From Hyphomicrobiales bacterium (GTDB taxonomy: Bacteria > Pseudomonadota > Alphaproteobacteria > Rhizobiales > JAJFHC01), in contig JAJFHC010000232.1 of NCBI GenBank assembly GCA_021775835.1, forward strand, positions 1 to 12,372: a stretch of DNA of 12,372 bases, given 5' to 3'. The notes beneath the pieces are model-generated. The model had not been told where the DNA came from and made no database searches. It saw only the letters and a program-made list of their open reading frames with translations. How positions within the stretch are numbered: position 1 is the first letter of the stretch; each line of letters starts with the position of its first letter. Below, piece by piece: positions 6,493 to 12,372 of this stretch. Both the position numbers and the translations under genes were made by a program.

Positions 6493-6541
6493 GACCAAAA
6501 CCTACCATGAAAGCAAACGTGGGACACCTGAAAATCGAGAC

Positions 6542-7744
6542 TCAGACCCGCTCGATGAGCATGGCAATTCCCTGACCAACACCGATGCACATGGTGCAAA
6601 GCCCGTAGCGCGCGTTGGTTTCTTCCAGTTCATGAGCTGCCGTCAGAACCAGGCGTGCACCGCTCATGCCCAGGGGATGACCAAGGGCGATCGCACCGCC
6701 GTTCCGGTTGACGCGTTCATCGTCGTCGGTAACGCCGAGCCCTCTCAAGACGGCAAGGCCCTGGCTGGCGAATGCTTCGTTAAGCTCGATGACCTCGACA
6801 TCGTCGAGGCTGATGCCGGTCCTGTCCAGCAAACGCCGCACCGCCGGGACCGGGCCATAGCCCATGATCCGGGGCTCGAGACCCGCCACTGCGGCTCCTA
6901 CGATTCTGGCGCGCGGTGTCAGACCATGGCGCACGGCGTCCTGCTCACCGGCAATAATCACGGCACACGCCCCGTCGTTGACGCCCGACGCATTGCCGGC
7001 CGTTACCGTGCCGCCTTCCTTGAACGGTGTCGGGAGGCTCGAGAGCTTCTCCAGCGTTGTTTGCCGGGGGTGTTCATCCGTGTCGACGATAATGGGATCG
7101 CCCTTGCGCTGGGGAATCGTTACAGCGACAATTTCCTTCGCCAGACGACCATTGGCCTGGGCGGCAGCGGCCTTGTTCTGGGAACCGATGGCAAACCGGT
7201 CCTGATCCTCGCGGCCAATCTGAAACTCTTCGGCAACATTTTCAGCCGTCTCCGGCATGGAATCGATTCCGTATTGCTTCTTCATGGCCGGGTTCACGAA
7301 CCGCCACCCGATGGTCGTATCGAAAACGTCCGCTGACCGGGAAAAAGCGGTTGTGGCCTTGCCCATGACGAACGGCGCACGTGACATGCTCTCGACCCCA
7401 CCGGCCAGAGCCAGCCCCATTTCGTCCGATTTTATCGCACGCGCTGCATAGGAGATGGCGTCCATTCCCGAGCCACACAGCCGGTTGATCGTGGAGCCTG
7501 GAACCGATGTCGGCAGACCGGCAAGCAAACCGGCCATGCGGGCGACGTTTCGATTATCCTCACCGGCCTGGTTGGCACAGCCATAGATAACATCTTCGAC
7601 CGCGTCCCAATCGACGTCTGCATTCCGCTCCATCAGAGCCTTGATCGGTTTCGCCGCCAGATCATCGGTGCGTACCGAGGACAAGGCGCCACCATATCGG
7701 CCAATCGGTGTGCGCACGCCGTCGCAGATAAAGGCTTCGCTCAT
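6542..7744 (-). CDS. paaJ: 3-oxoadipyl-CoA thiolase
   Basis: Acetyl-CoA acyltransferase of 400 residues. In phenylacetate degradation it cleaves 3-oxoadipyl-CoA to succinyl-CoA and acetyl-CoA, and it can act on 2,3-dehydroadipyl-type intermediates. The start GVRTPIGRYGGALSSVRTDD is typical of PcaF/PaaJ thiolases, and 400 residues is the expected length. Active-site residues are all present: Cys90 in NRLCGSGMDA, His356 in GGAIALGHPLGMSG and Cys386 in CTMCIGVGQG. NEAFASQ (322-328) is also conserved. The ATG at 7744 has GGGAG 5 nt upstream. It follows paaE by 39 bp in the paa operon, so I use paaJ; by sequence alone pcaF is equally possible. This is the only beta-oxidation-like enzyme of the pathway in the window. 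Confidence 0.93.
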   Translation of the reverse strand: MSEAFICDGVRTPIGRYGGALSSVRTDDLAAKPIKALMERNADVDWDAVEDVIYGCANQAGEDNRNVARMAGLLAGLPTSVPGSTINRLCGSGMDAISYAARAIKSDEMGLALAGGVESMSRAPFVMGKATTAFSRSADVFDTTIGWRFVNPAMKKQYGIDSMPETAENVAEEFQIGREDQDRFAIGSQNKAAAAQANGRLAKEIVAVTIPQRKGDPIIVDTDEHPRQTTLEKLSSLPTPFKEGGTVTAGNASGVNDGACAVIIAGEQDAVRHGLTPRARIVGAAVAGLEPRIMGYGPVPAVRRLLDRTGISLDDVEVIELNEAFASQGLAVLRGLGVTDDDERVNRNGGAIALGHPLGMSGARLVLTAAHELEETNARYGLCTMCIGVGQGIAMLIERV

Positions 7745-7783
7745 GTCATCTCCCGCACTTGGTTTTCACAGCACGCGTCGGTG

Positions 7784-8860
7784 CTATCCGTCAAAATCGA
7801 TTACCAGCTTGTCGCTCAGAGGCCTGGACTGGCACGTCAGGATGTACCCGGCCTCGACTTCGTCTTTCTCGAGGCCGTAATTAACGTCCATTGCCACCTC
7901 ACCTTCAAGCAGTTTCGCCTTGCAGGTGCAGCACACACCACCCTTGCAGGCAAACGGCAGGTCGACATTGTTGGCAAGAGCGGTATCGAGCACCGGCTCA
8001 CCGTTGAAGGGAAGCTTGAATTCGGTCTTGTCGCCATGAAGGAAAACCGTGACATCCGCAACGCGGCCGTCGTCCGGTGTCATGACCCGTGCGGCCTTCG
8101 GGCCAGCCTGTGGCGGCGGCGCGTTACCGAACAGTTCAAGTTTTACCCGATCGTCGCTGATACCTAAGCCGCGCAGCGCCAGCCGTGCGCCCTTGATCAT
8201 CGGCCCCGGTCCGCACAGCATGAAATAGTCCACACTGTCCTTGTCGATCAGTTTCTCGACCAGTGAAGTGACCTTATCCTCGCTCATCAGTCCACCGAAC
8301 AACGGCACCTCTGGTGTCTCGTCGCTCAGCACATGAAACAGTCTGAGACGTCCCAGGTAGCGGTCCTTGAGGTCCTCGAGGTCCTCCTTGAAGATGATCG
8401 AGCTGACTGTGCGGTTACCGTAGAAAAGCGTAAAGCGGCTCTTAGGTTCGCGCTTGAGCACCGACTTGATGATCGCCATGAAAGGCGTTATGCCGCTGCC
8501 CCCCGAGAAACCCACGTAATGGCGCTCATTCTCAGAATCCAAATCGACACAGAACCGGCCGGTGGGCGGCATGACATCGATCACATCGCCCGCGCGGATA
8601 TTTTCATTGGCGAAATGCGAGAACCGTCCATCGGGAATCTTCTTCACGGCCACCCGGACTTCACCGTCGTCGAGGCCTGAGCAGATCGAATACGGCCGCC
8701 GCAGCTCCTCGTCGCCGACGAGCGCTTTCAGGGTCAGATACTGCCCGGGTATATAGGCGTAGGTTTCGCGCAGGTCTTCGGGCACGGCAAACGCAATCGA
8801 TGTCGCCTCATCGGTTTCCCGACGTACATCGGACACCTGCAGTGCATGAAAATCGCTCAT
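7784..8860 (-). CDS. paaE: Phenylacetyl-CoA epoxidase, reductase subunit
   Basis: NAD(P)H-dependent reductase of 358 residues that feeds electrons to the PaaA diiron centre. It has three modules. The FAD-binding domain (about 1-105) has RRPYSICSG (54-62). The NAD(P)-binding domain (about 110-235) has FSGGSGITPFMA (118-129) and LCGPGPM (215-221). The C-terminal plant-type ferredoxin domain (about 265-358) ligates a 2Fe-2S cluster through Cys305, Cys310, Cys313 (CKGGVCCTCKAK) and Cys343 (LTCQSRP). Length and domain order match PaaE (also called PaaK in some strains). The ATG at 8860 is preceded by GGGA at about 10 nt. It lies 29 bp after paaD and 39 bp before the thiolase gene in the same operon. 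Confidence 0.95.
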   Translation of the reverse strand: MSDFHALQVSDVRRETDEATSIAFAVPEDLRETYAYIPGQYLTLKALVGDEELRRPYSICSGLDDGEVRVAVKKIPDGRFSHFANENIRAGDVIDVMPPTGRFCVDLDSENERHYVGFSGGSGITPFMAIIKSVLKREPKSRFTLFYGNRTVSSIIFKEDLEDLKDRYLGRLRLFHVLSDETPEVPLFGGLMSEDKVTSLVEKLIDKDSVDYFMLCGPGPMIKGARLALRGLGISDDRVKLELFGNAPPPQAGPKAARVMTPDDGRVADVTVFLHGDKTEFKLPFNGEPVLDTALANNVDLPFACKGGVCCTCKAKLLEGEVAMDVNYGLEKDEVEAGYILTCQSRPLSDKLVIDFDG

Positions 8861-8889
8861 GGTTCAATATCCCGGCAACTGGATTGAGA

Positions 8890-9402
8890 TCAGATACATT
8901 TGAAGTAGTCGAACGGCTCCAGGCAATCCCGGCACTTGTAGTGAGCCTTGCAGGCGGTCGACCCGAATTCGCTCACCATCCTGGTGTTCCGCGAAGCGCA
9001 TCTGGGACAGACAACCGGTGCCCGCTCCGGAAACAGAGCCCTCTTGTCAATAGTGTCTGCCTGGGGTGGCGCAATGCCGTAGCTGCGTAACTTTTCCCGG
9101 GCCTGCGGACCGATCCAGTCGGTCGTCCAGGGTGGCGAAAGCGCTGTCGTGATCGTGGCGGACGCATAGCCCGCTTCATCCAGGGCAACCCGGACTTCGT
9201 TTTCGATCATCTGTGTTGCCGGACATCCTGAGTAAGTCGGCGTGATCGTCACATCGAGATGCCCGTCGCGCAATGCCACATCACGGACGATACCCAGATC
9301 GACCACGCTGACGACCGGGATTTCCGGATCCATCACGTGCGCCAGCGTCTTCCAGACGTCTTCAATCCGCGTATCCGTACTCGCCTCGTCGATCGTTACC
9401 AT
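8890..9402 (-). CDS. paaD: PaaD, MIP18/DUF59-type maturation factor of the phenylacetyl-CoA epoxidase
   Basis: A 170-residue protein needed for a working PaaABCE complex and thought to act in iron-sulphur or metal-centre assembly. The N-terminal MIP18/DUF59 domain (about 12-100) shows VMDPEIPVVSVVDLGIVRDV (23-42) and TPTYSGCPATQMIENEV (54-70) with the conserved Cys60. The C-terminal zinc-ribbon-like part has Cys132, Cys135 (VVCPRCAS), then Cys151, Cys157, Cys160 and Cys169 (ACKAHYKCRDCLEPF). The length is normal. Its ATG at 9402 overlaps the end of paaC by 7 nt (ATGGTAA), indicating translational coupling. It is the fourth gene of the operon. Confidence 0.95.
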   Translation of the reverse strand: MVTIDEASTDTRIEDVWKTLAHVMDPEIPVVSVVDLGIVRDVALRDGHLDVTITPTYSGCPATQMIENEVRVALDEAGYASATITTALSPPWTTDWIGPQAREKLRSYGIAPPQADTIDKRALFPERAPVVCPRCASRNTRMVSEFGSTACKAHYKCRDCLEPFDYFKCI

Positions 9403-10193
9403 TTTGCACCTGGATAGGCTCTTTGCATGAATTGCATGTCAGCCAGCATGTATCCCAGATGTTCCGAATGGCGTCCTTCCCGCCCACCGGCCTGCATCCA
9501 GCCATCGGCGGGGCGCGTAAGGGTTGCACGTTCCAGGATACCGTCAACCGTCTTGTCCCAGGCGGTCTTGAGTTCCGACGGATCGGGTCCGATGCCGCTA
9601 TCCTTTATGGCAGCATCTCCCGAAACGGAAGCAAACAGCTCACCTGTGTAGGGCCATAGATTATCGACGGCCTTTTGAGCCCGCTCATGGCTTTCATCCG
9701 TGCCGTCCCCAAGCCTGACCAGCCATTCACCGGTGTGCCTGAGGTGATAGGATAATTCCTTCACGGCCTTTGCACCGATTGCGGCGAGGCGGGCATCCGT
9801 GGAAATTGCAAGACGATCATACTGTTCGACGGCAAACGCGGTGTAGAGAACATGGCGAACGATGGTATCGGCAAAATCGCCATTGGGTTGCTCGACAAGC
9901 AGTACGTTGCGGAAATCGGAGACGTCACGCAGGAAGGCAAGTGCATCCTCGTCGCGGTCTTTGCCTTCAACCTCTGCGGCATATGAATACAGCATGCTCG
10001 CCTGTCCGAAGAGATCCAGGGAATGGTTGGACAGCGCGATATCGATCTCGAGATTCGGCGCCTTGCTCGACCATTCCGCCAGGCGCTGCCCAAGGATCAG
10101 GGCGTTGTCGCCAAGCTCCAGGCAATAGGCGAACAGGCAATCGGTTGAAGCATCACCGGTGGGGGTATCGACTTTCACTGCAGTCGCGCTCAT
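9396..10193 (-). CDS. paaC: Phenylacetyl-CoA epoxidase, structural subunit PaaC
   Basis: Ferritin-like helical subunit of 265 residues that pairs with PaaA in the epoxidase core; it is a non-catalytic paralogue of PaaA. Family landmarks are LGDNALILGQRLAEWSSKAP (27-46), SNHSLDLFGQASMLYSYAAE (55-74), DVSDFRNVLLVEQPNGDFA (90-108), KAVKELSYHLRHTGEWLVRL (142-161), and the C-terminal GREGRHSEHLGYMLADMQFM (237-256). The start is the ATG at 10193 with AGGAG upstream that overlaps the paaB stop (TAGGAG). The end overlaps paaD by 7 nt. The length is slightly above the roughly 250 residues usual for the family, owing to a short N-terminal extension. Confidence 0.95.
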   Translation of the reverse strand: MSATAVKVDTPTGDASTDCLFAYCLELGDNALILGQRLAEWSSKAPNLEIDIALSNHSLDLFGQASMLYSYAAEVEGKDRDEDALAFLRDVSDFRNVLLVEQPNGDFADTIVRHVLYTAFAVEQYDRLAISTDARLAAIGAKAVKELSYHLRHTGEWLVRLGDGTDESHERAQKAVDNLWPYTGELFASVSGDAAIKDSGIGPDPSELKTAWDKTVDGILERATLTRPADGWMQAGGREGRHSEHLGYMLADMQFMQRAYPGAKW

Positions 10194-10202
10194 GATCGGC
10201 TC

Positions 10203-10493
10203 CTACATATGCTCGATTTCATCGGGGATGTCATAGAACGTCGGATGACGGTAGACCTTGTCATCGGACGGTTCGAACAGCGCTTCCTTCTCATCGGGCG
10301 ACGACGCCGTGATTTCCGATGATGGCACGACCCAGATGCTGACGCCTTCGTTGCGACGGGTGTAGACGTCGCGGGCGTTGTCGACGGCCATCGCAGCATC
10401 TGCTGCATGAAGGCTTCCCACATGCCTGTGGGACAACCCTTGCTTGCTGCGCACAAAGACCTCGAAAAGAGGCCACTCTTTTTCAACCGACAT
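10203..10493 (-). CDS. paaB: Phenylacetyl-CoA epoxidase, subunit PaaB
   Basis: Small subunit of 96 residues that bridges PaaAC heterodimers in the epoxidase complex and is needed for activity in vivo. Conserved features are WPLFEVFVRSKQGLSHRHVG (7-26), SLHAADAAMAVDNARDVYTR (27-46), EGVSIWVVPS (49-58) and the C-terminal DDKVYRHPTFYDIPDEIEHM (77-96). The ATG at 10493 has GGAG 8 nt upstream; a longer reading frame upstream runs into paaA and has no family support. It lies 17 bp after paaA and 9 bp before paaC. Length is as expected. Confidence 0.96.
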   Translation of the reverse strand: MSVEKEWPLFEVFVRSKQGLSHRHVGSLHAADAAMAVDNARDVYTRRNEGVSIWVVPSSEITASSPDEKEALFEPSDDKVYRHPTFYDIPDEIEHM

Positions 10494-10510
10494 CAGTGTA
10501 TCTCCGAATT

Positions 10511-11473
10511 TCAGGCCGCGGCCCGGCTGTCCGCCTTGACTTGTTTTTCGGCAAAGGCCAGGGCGGCTTCCCGCACCCATGCACCGTCGTCATGGGCCTT
10601 GCGGTAGTTTTCCATGCGCTGGCGGTTGCAGGGGCCCTGCCCGCCGATCACACGTTTGAATTCCACCCAGTCGATATCCCCGAAATCATAATGCCCACGG
10701 GCTTCGTTCCACGTGAGATCCGGGTCGGGCACGGTAAGTCCAAGAAATTCCATTTGCGGAATGGTCTGGTCGACGAACTTCTGGCGCAGGTCGTCATTGG
10801 AGTGGCGCTTGATCCGCCATGCCATCGACTGGGCCGAATGCGGCGAGGCGTCATCGTTGGGGCCGAACATCATCAGCACCGGCCACCACCAGCGGTTGAC
10901 CGACTCCTGAACCATTGCCTGTTGCTCCGGCGACCCTTTGGCCAGAGCCATGCTCAGCTCAAAACCCTGGCGCTGATGAAAACTCTCTTCCTTGCAGATC
11001 CTCACCATGGCCCTGGCGTAGGGACCATAGGAACACCGGGCCAGGGGCACCTGGTTGATGATTGCCGCACTGTCCACCAGCCAGCCAATGATACCGATAT
11101 CGGCCCAGGACGGCGTCGGGTAATTGAATATGCTGGAATATTTCGCCTTGCCGGCGCGCAGATCGGCTTCCGTCTGGTCGCGTGTTACCCCAAGCGTCTC
11201 GGCTGCGGAGTACAGATAAAGCCCGTGGCCTGCCTCATCCTGGACTTTGGCGATCAGGATCATTTTCCGGCGCAGGGACGGCGCTCTGGTTATCCAGTTG
11301 CCTTCCGGCTGCATCCCGATGATCTCGGAGTGGGCATGCTGGGAAATCTGACGCACCAGAGAGCGCCGATAGGGCTCCGGCATCCAGTCCTTCGGCTCAA
11401 CCTTCTGTTCCGACTGCACATATGCCTCGAAGGCACGCTCGCGTCCATCCAGATCGACTGTGTCTGCAGACAT
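10511..11473 (-). CDS. paaA: Phenylacetyl-CoA epoxidase, catalytic diiron subunit PaaA
   Basis: Catalytic ferritin-like subunit of 320 residues that forms the 1,2-epoxide of phenylacetyl-CoA using molecular oxygen. The paired metal-ligand motifs are visible: [17 protein letters not shown] (74-90, Glu80 and His83) and [17 protein letters not shown] (159-175, Glu163 and His166). [20 protein letters not shown] (42-61) is a hallmark of PaaA, as is the C-terminal [12 protein letters not shown]. Length is typical. The ATG at 11473 has GGGAG about 6 nt upstream. It is the first gene of the minus-strand paa operon and diverges from paaI across a 246-bp gap with candidate operators. Confidence 0.97.
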   Translation of the reverse strand: MSADTVDLDGRERAFEAYVQSEQKVEPKDWMPEPYRRSLVRQISQHAHSEIIGMQPEGNWITRAPSLRRKMILIAKVQDEAGHGLYLYSAAETLGVTRDQTEADLRAGKAKYSSIFNYPTPSWADIGIIGWLVDSAAIINQVPLARCSYGPYARAMVRICKEESFHQRQGFELSMALAKGSPEQQAMVQESVNRWWWPVLMMFGPNDDASPHSAQSMAWRIKRHSNDDLRQKFVDQTIPQMEFLGLTVPDPDLTWNEARGHYDFGDIDWVEFKRVIGGQGPCNRQRMENYRKAHDDGAWVREAALAFAEKQVKADSRAAA

Positions 11474-11521
11474 TTAAAACTCCCGACAGCTTTGCGATTC
11501 AGTGAACCGCCTCCCGAGCTC

Positions 11522-11549
11522 AATATGACACATAAATTTTGCTTTTCAA
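11522..11549 (-). promoter_or_regulatory. Candidate promoter of the paaABCDE operon
   Basis: On the minus strand TTGAAA (11549-11544) and CATATT (11527-11522) are 16 bp apart and resemble -35 and -10 boxes, about 49 bp before the paaA ATG. The -10 match is moderate (4 of 6), so this is a suggestion only. Confidence 0.3.
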
Positions 11550-11558
11550 CGATCTTTT

Positions 11559-11570
11559 GTATCAAGATAC
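11559..11570. promoter_or_regulatory. Palindrome GTATC-AA-GATAC, candidate operator of the paa promoters
   Basis: Perfect 5-bp arms GTATC (11559-11563) and GATAC (11566-11570) around AA, placed 9 bp upstream of the candidate paaA -35 box in the divergent gap. The half-site recurs at 11621-11626 and 11655-11660. It could bind a pathway regulator such as a PaaR-type (TetR) protein; the regulator gene is not in the window. Confidence 0.4.
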
Positions 11571-11620
11571 TGTGTTACATCGCATTCTGAAGATATCCTG
11601 TTTCCGGTCAAAGGCTTACA

Positions 11621-11641
11621 TGATACTATCTGTTGCTATCA
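11621..11641. promoter_or_regulatory. Inverted repeat TGATA-N11-TATCA, second candidate paa operator
   Basis: Arms TGATA (11621-11625) and TATCA (11637-11641) are 11 bp apart and overlap the candidate -35 box of paaI. The left arm extends to TGATAC, the same half-site as in 11559-11570. The 12-bp GTTGCTATCAAC (11632-11643) also has GTTG/CAAC ends. Confidence 0.35.
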
Positions 11642-11661
11642 ACGCGCAGTTTATGTATCAC
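11633..11661 (+). promoter_or_regulatory. Candidate promoter of paaI-paaK
   Basis: TTGCTA (11633-11638) and TATCAC (11656-11661) are 17 bp apart; each matches a vegetative box at 4 of 6 positions. A leader of about 50 nt to the ATG at 11720 would result. The -10 overlaps a GTATCA half-site (11655-11660). Confidence 0.3.
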
Positions 11662-11719
11662 GTTTGAATTGGCTCTTGCGGGCTATGAGAAATACGGACG
11701 CGTTTGGGGAGAGTTTTCA

Positions 11720-12178
11720 ATGGCGCAACACGACGATGCTCAGGCATTGGCGGAGCGGGCTACCGCCGCGATGTTTGACGATGATCGCGCATCACGTTCC
11801 CTGGGCATGAAGCTTGTAGCCGTTGCCCCGGGTGAGGCAACCATGACCATGACTGTACGTGAGGACATGTTGAACGGGCACGGCATCTGCCATGGCGGGT
11901 TCATGTTTCTACTGGCCGACTCGACATTTGCTTTCGCCTGCAACAGCCACAACCGCAGCACTGTAGCCGCCCACGCCGACATCTCGTTCGTCAAGGCGGT
12001 CGCCCTGAACGACGTGCTGACCGCTCGCGGCCGTGAGACATTTCGTGAAGGGCGCAATGGAATCTATGACATCGTGGTAACGGATCAGGACGGCGCGACC
12101 GTTGCACATTTCAGGGGCAAATCGCGGACCATCTCCGGCACTGTTGTACCCGAAACAACCCATTCCCAGGAGGATTGA
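11720..12178 (+). CDS. paaI: Hydroxyphenylacetyl-CoA thioesterase
   Basis: Hot-dog-fold thioesterase of 152 residues that hydrolyses (hydroxy)phenylacetyl-CoA and related dead-end CoA esters, sparing CoA in the phenylacetate pathway. The signature NGHGICHGGFMFLLADSTFA (52-71) contains the conserved HGG and the catalytic Asp67; AFACNSHN and AHADISFVKAV follow as in PaaI. The start is the ATG at 11720 with GGGGAGAG at 7 nt. An upstream ATG in frame at 11633 would add 29 residues that lie over the proposed promoter and lack family similarity. The stop is 3 bp before the TTG start of paaK, so the two are one transcript. Confidence 0.93.
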   Translation: MAQHDDAQALAERATAAMFDDDRASRSLGMKLVAVAPGEATMTMTVREDMLNGHGICHGGFMFLLADSTFAFACNSHNRSTVAAHADISFVKAVALNDVLTARGRETFREGRNGIYDIVVTDQDGATVAHFRGKSRTISGTVVPETTHSQED

Positions 12179-12181
12179 CCA

Positions 12182-12372
12182 TTGGCACTGAAACCAGCGT
12201 CGGATTATGCCGCTCCGAGGGAATCCCTCGACCCCATCGAAATCGCCAGCATCGACGAGATCAGGGCATTGCAATTGCAGCGGCTGAAGAAAACCCTCGC
12301 CCATACCTATGACAACGTCGAACACTACCGTGAAAAGTTCGACCGCCACGGTGTCCACCCCGACGATGTGAA
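12182..12372 (+). CDS. paaK: Phenylacetate-CoA ligase, N-terminal fragment (runs off right edge), TTG start
   Basis: First enzyme of the pathway: ATP-dependent formation of phenylacetyl-CoA from phenylacetate. Only the first 63 residues are in the window. LDPIEIASIDEIRALQLQRL (16-35) followed by KKTLAHTYDNVEHYREKFD (36-54) is the conserved N-terminus of PaaK. The frame has an in-frame stop at 12176-12178 (the paaI stop), and the first possible start after it is TTG at 12182. A full AGGAGG (12168-12173) lies exactly 8 nt before it, which settles the start in spite of the rare codon. The adenylation motifs lie beyond the window. Confidence 0.9.
   Translation, partial: MALKPASDYAAPRESLDPIEIASIDEIRALQLQRLKKTLAHTYDNVEHYREKFDRHGVHPDDV

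Noticed and set aside
6401..7336. 311-codon open frame on the plus strand opposite the thiolase gene
   Set aside because: It starts inside the HlyU-family gene and mirrors thiolase codons; no family resemblance and no ribosome site of note.
10496..11590. 364-codon open frame on the plus strand, longer than paaA which it opposes
   Set aside because: Its product has no recognisable domain and an odd composition; the minus-strand frame is an unmistakable PaaA with metal-ligand motifs. Long antisense frames are common at this base composition.

Overview
The window is a moderately GC-rich stretch of bacterial chromosome, almost certainly from an alphaproteobacterium. The basis is the protein style (aerobic phenylacetate cluster, DUF3303, stand-alone Lrp-type ligand-binding protein, HlyU-family protein, zinc-less anti-sigma factor). 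I cannot name the genus. Genes are tightly packed: I see no gene-free stretch over 300 bases and no tRNA, rRNA, CRISPR array, insertion sequence or phage gene. The longest intergenic gaps are 3117-3304, 3737-3906 and 11474-11719.

Left part, minus strand (1-3116). Read in the direction of transcription this holds an ECF sigma factor (2586-3116) followed closely by a membrane anti-sigma factor with a methionine-bearing extracytoplasmic linker (1627-2574). Next come a glutathione S-transferase (815-1540) and a malate/L-lactate-type dehydrogenase cut by the left window edge (1-800). The last two are 14 bp apart and look like one transcript.

Middle part, plus strand (3305-6163). A secreted His-rich DUF4399 protein (3305-3736) diverges from the sigma factor and has an ECF-like promoter in front of it. 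After a gap with strong inverted repeats (3752-3840) comes a compact run: DUF3303 protein (3907-4188), stand-alone AsnC/Lrp ligand-binding domain (4255-4491), Asp/Glu-racemase-family enzyme (4493-5200) and an SBF-type membrane transporter (5222-6163). The transporter gene meets the convergent HlyU-family gene tail to tail, both stops lying in one CTAG.

Right part (6160-12372). This is an aerobic phenylacetic acid degradation locus. On the minus strand, in order of transcription, lie paaA, paaB, paaC, paaD, paaE (multicomponent phenylacetyl-CoA epoxidase with its reductase and maturation factor), a 3-oxoadipyl-CoA thiolase (paaJ) and the HlyU-family gene. Divergently, on the plus strand, lie the thioesterase paaI and the start of phenylacetate-CoA ligase paaK, cut by the right edge and starting with TTG. 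PaaK activates phenylacetate, PaaABCE epoxidises the ring of the CoA ester, PaaI rescues CoA, and the thiolase makes the final cleavage. The genes for ring opening and the middle steps (paaG, paaZ, paaF, paaH) and a pathway regulator are not in the window. The paaA-paaI gap carries three GTATCA/TGATAC half-sites that could be operators.

Most of the window is well-known biology. The least explained parts are the DUF3303/AsnC-domain/racemase/transporter cassette, the sigma/anti-sigma/DUF4399 signalling unit, and the structured gap between them.
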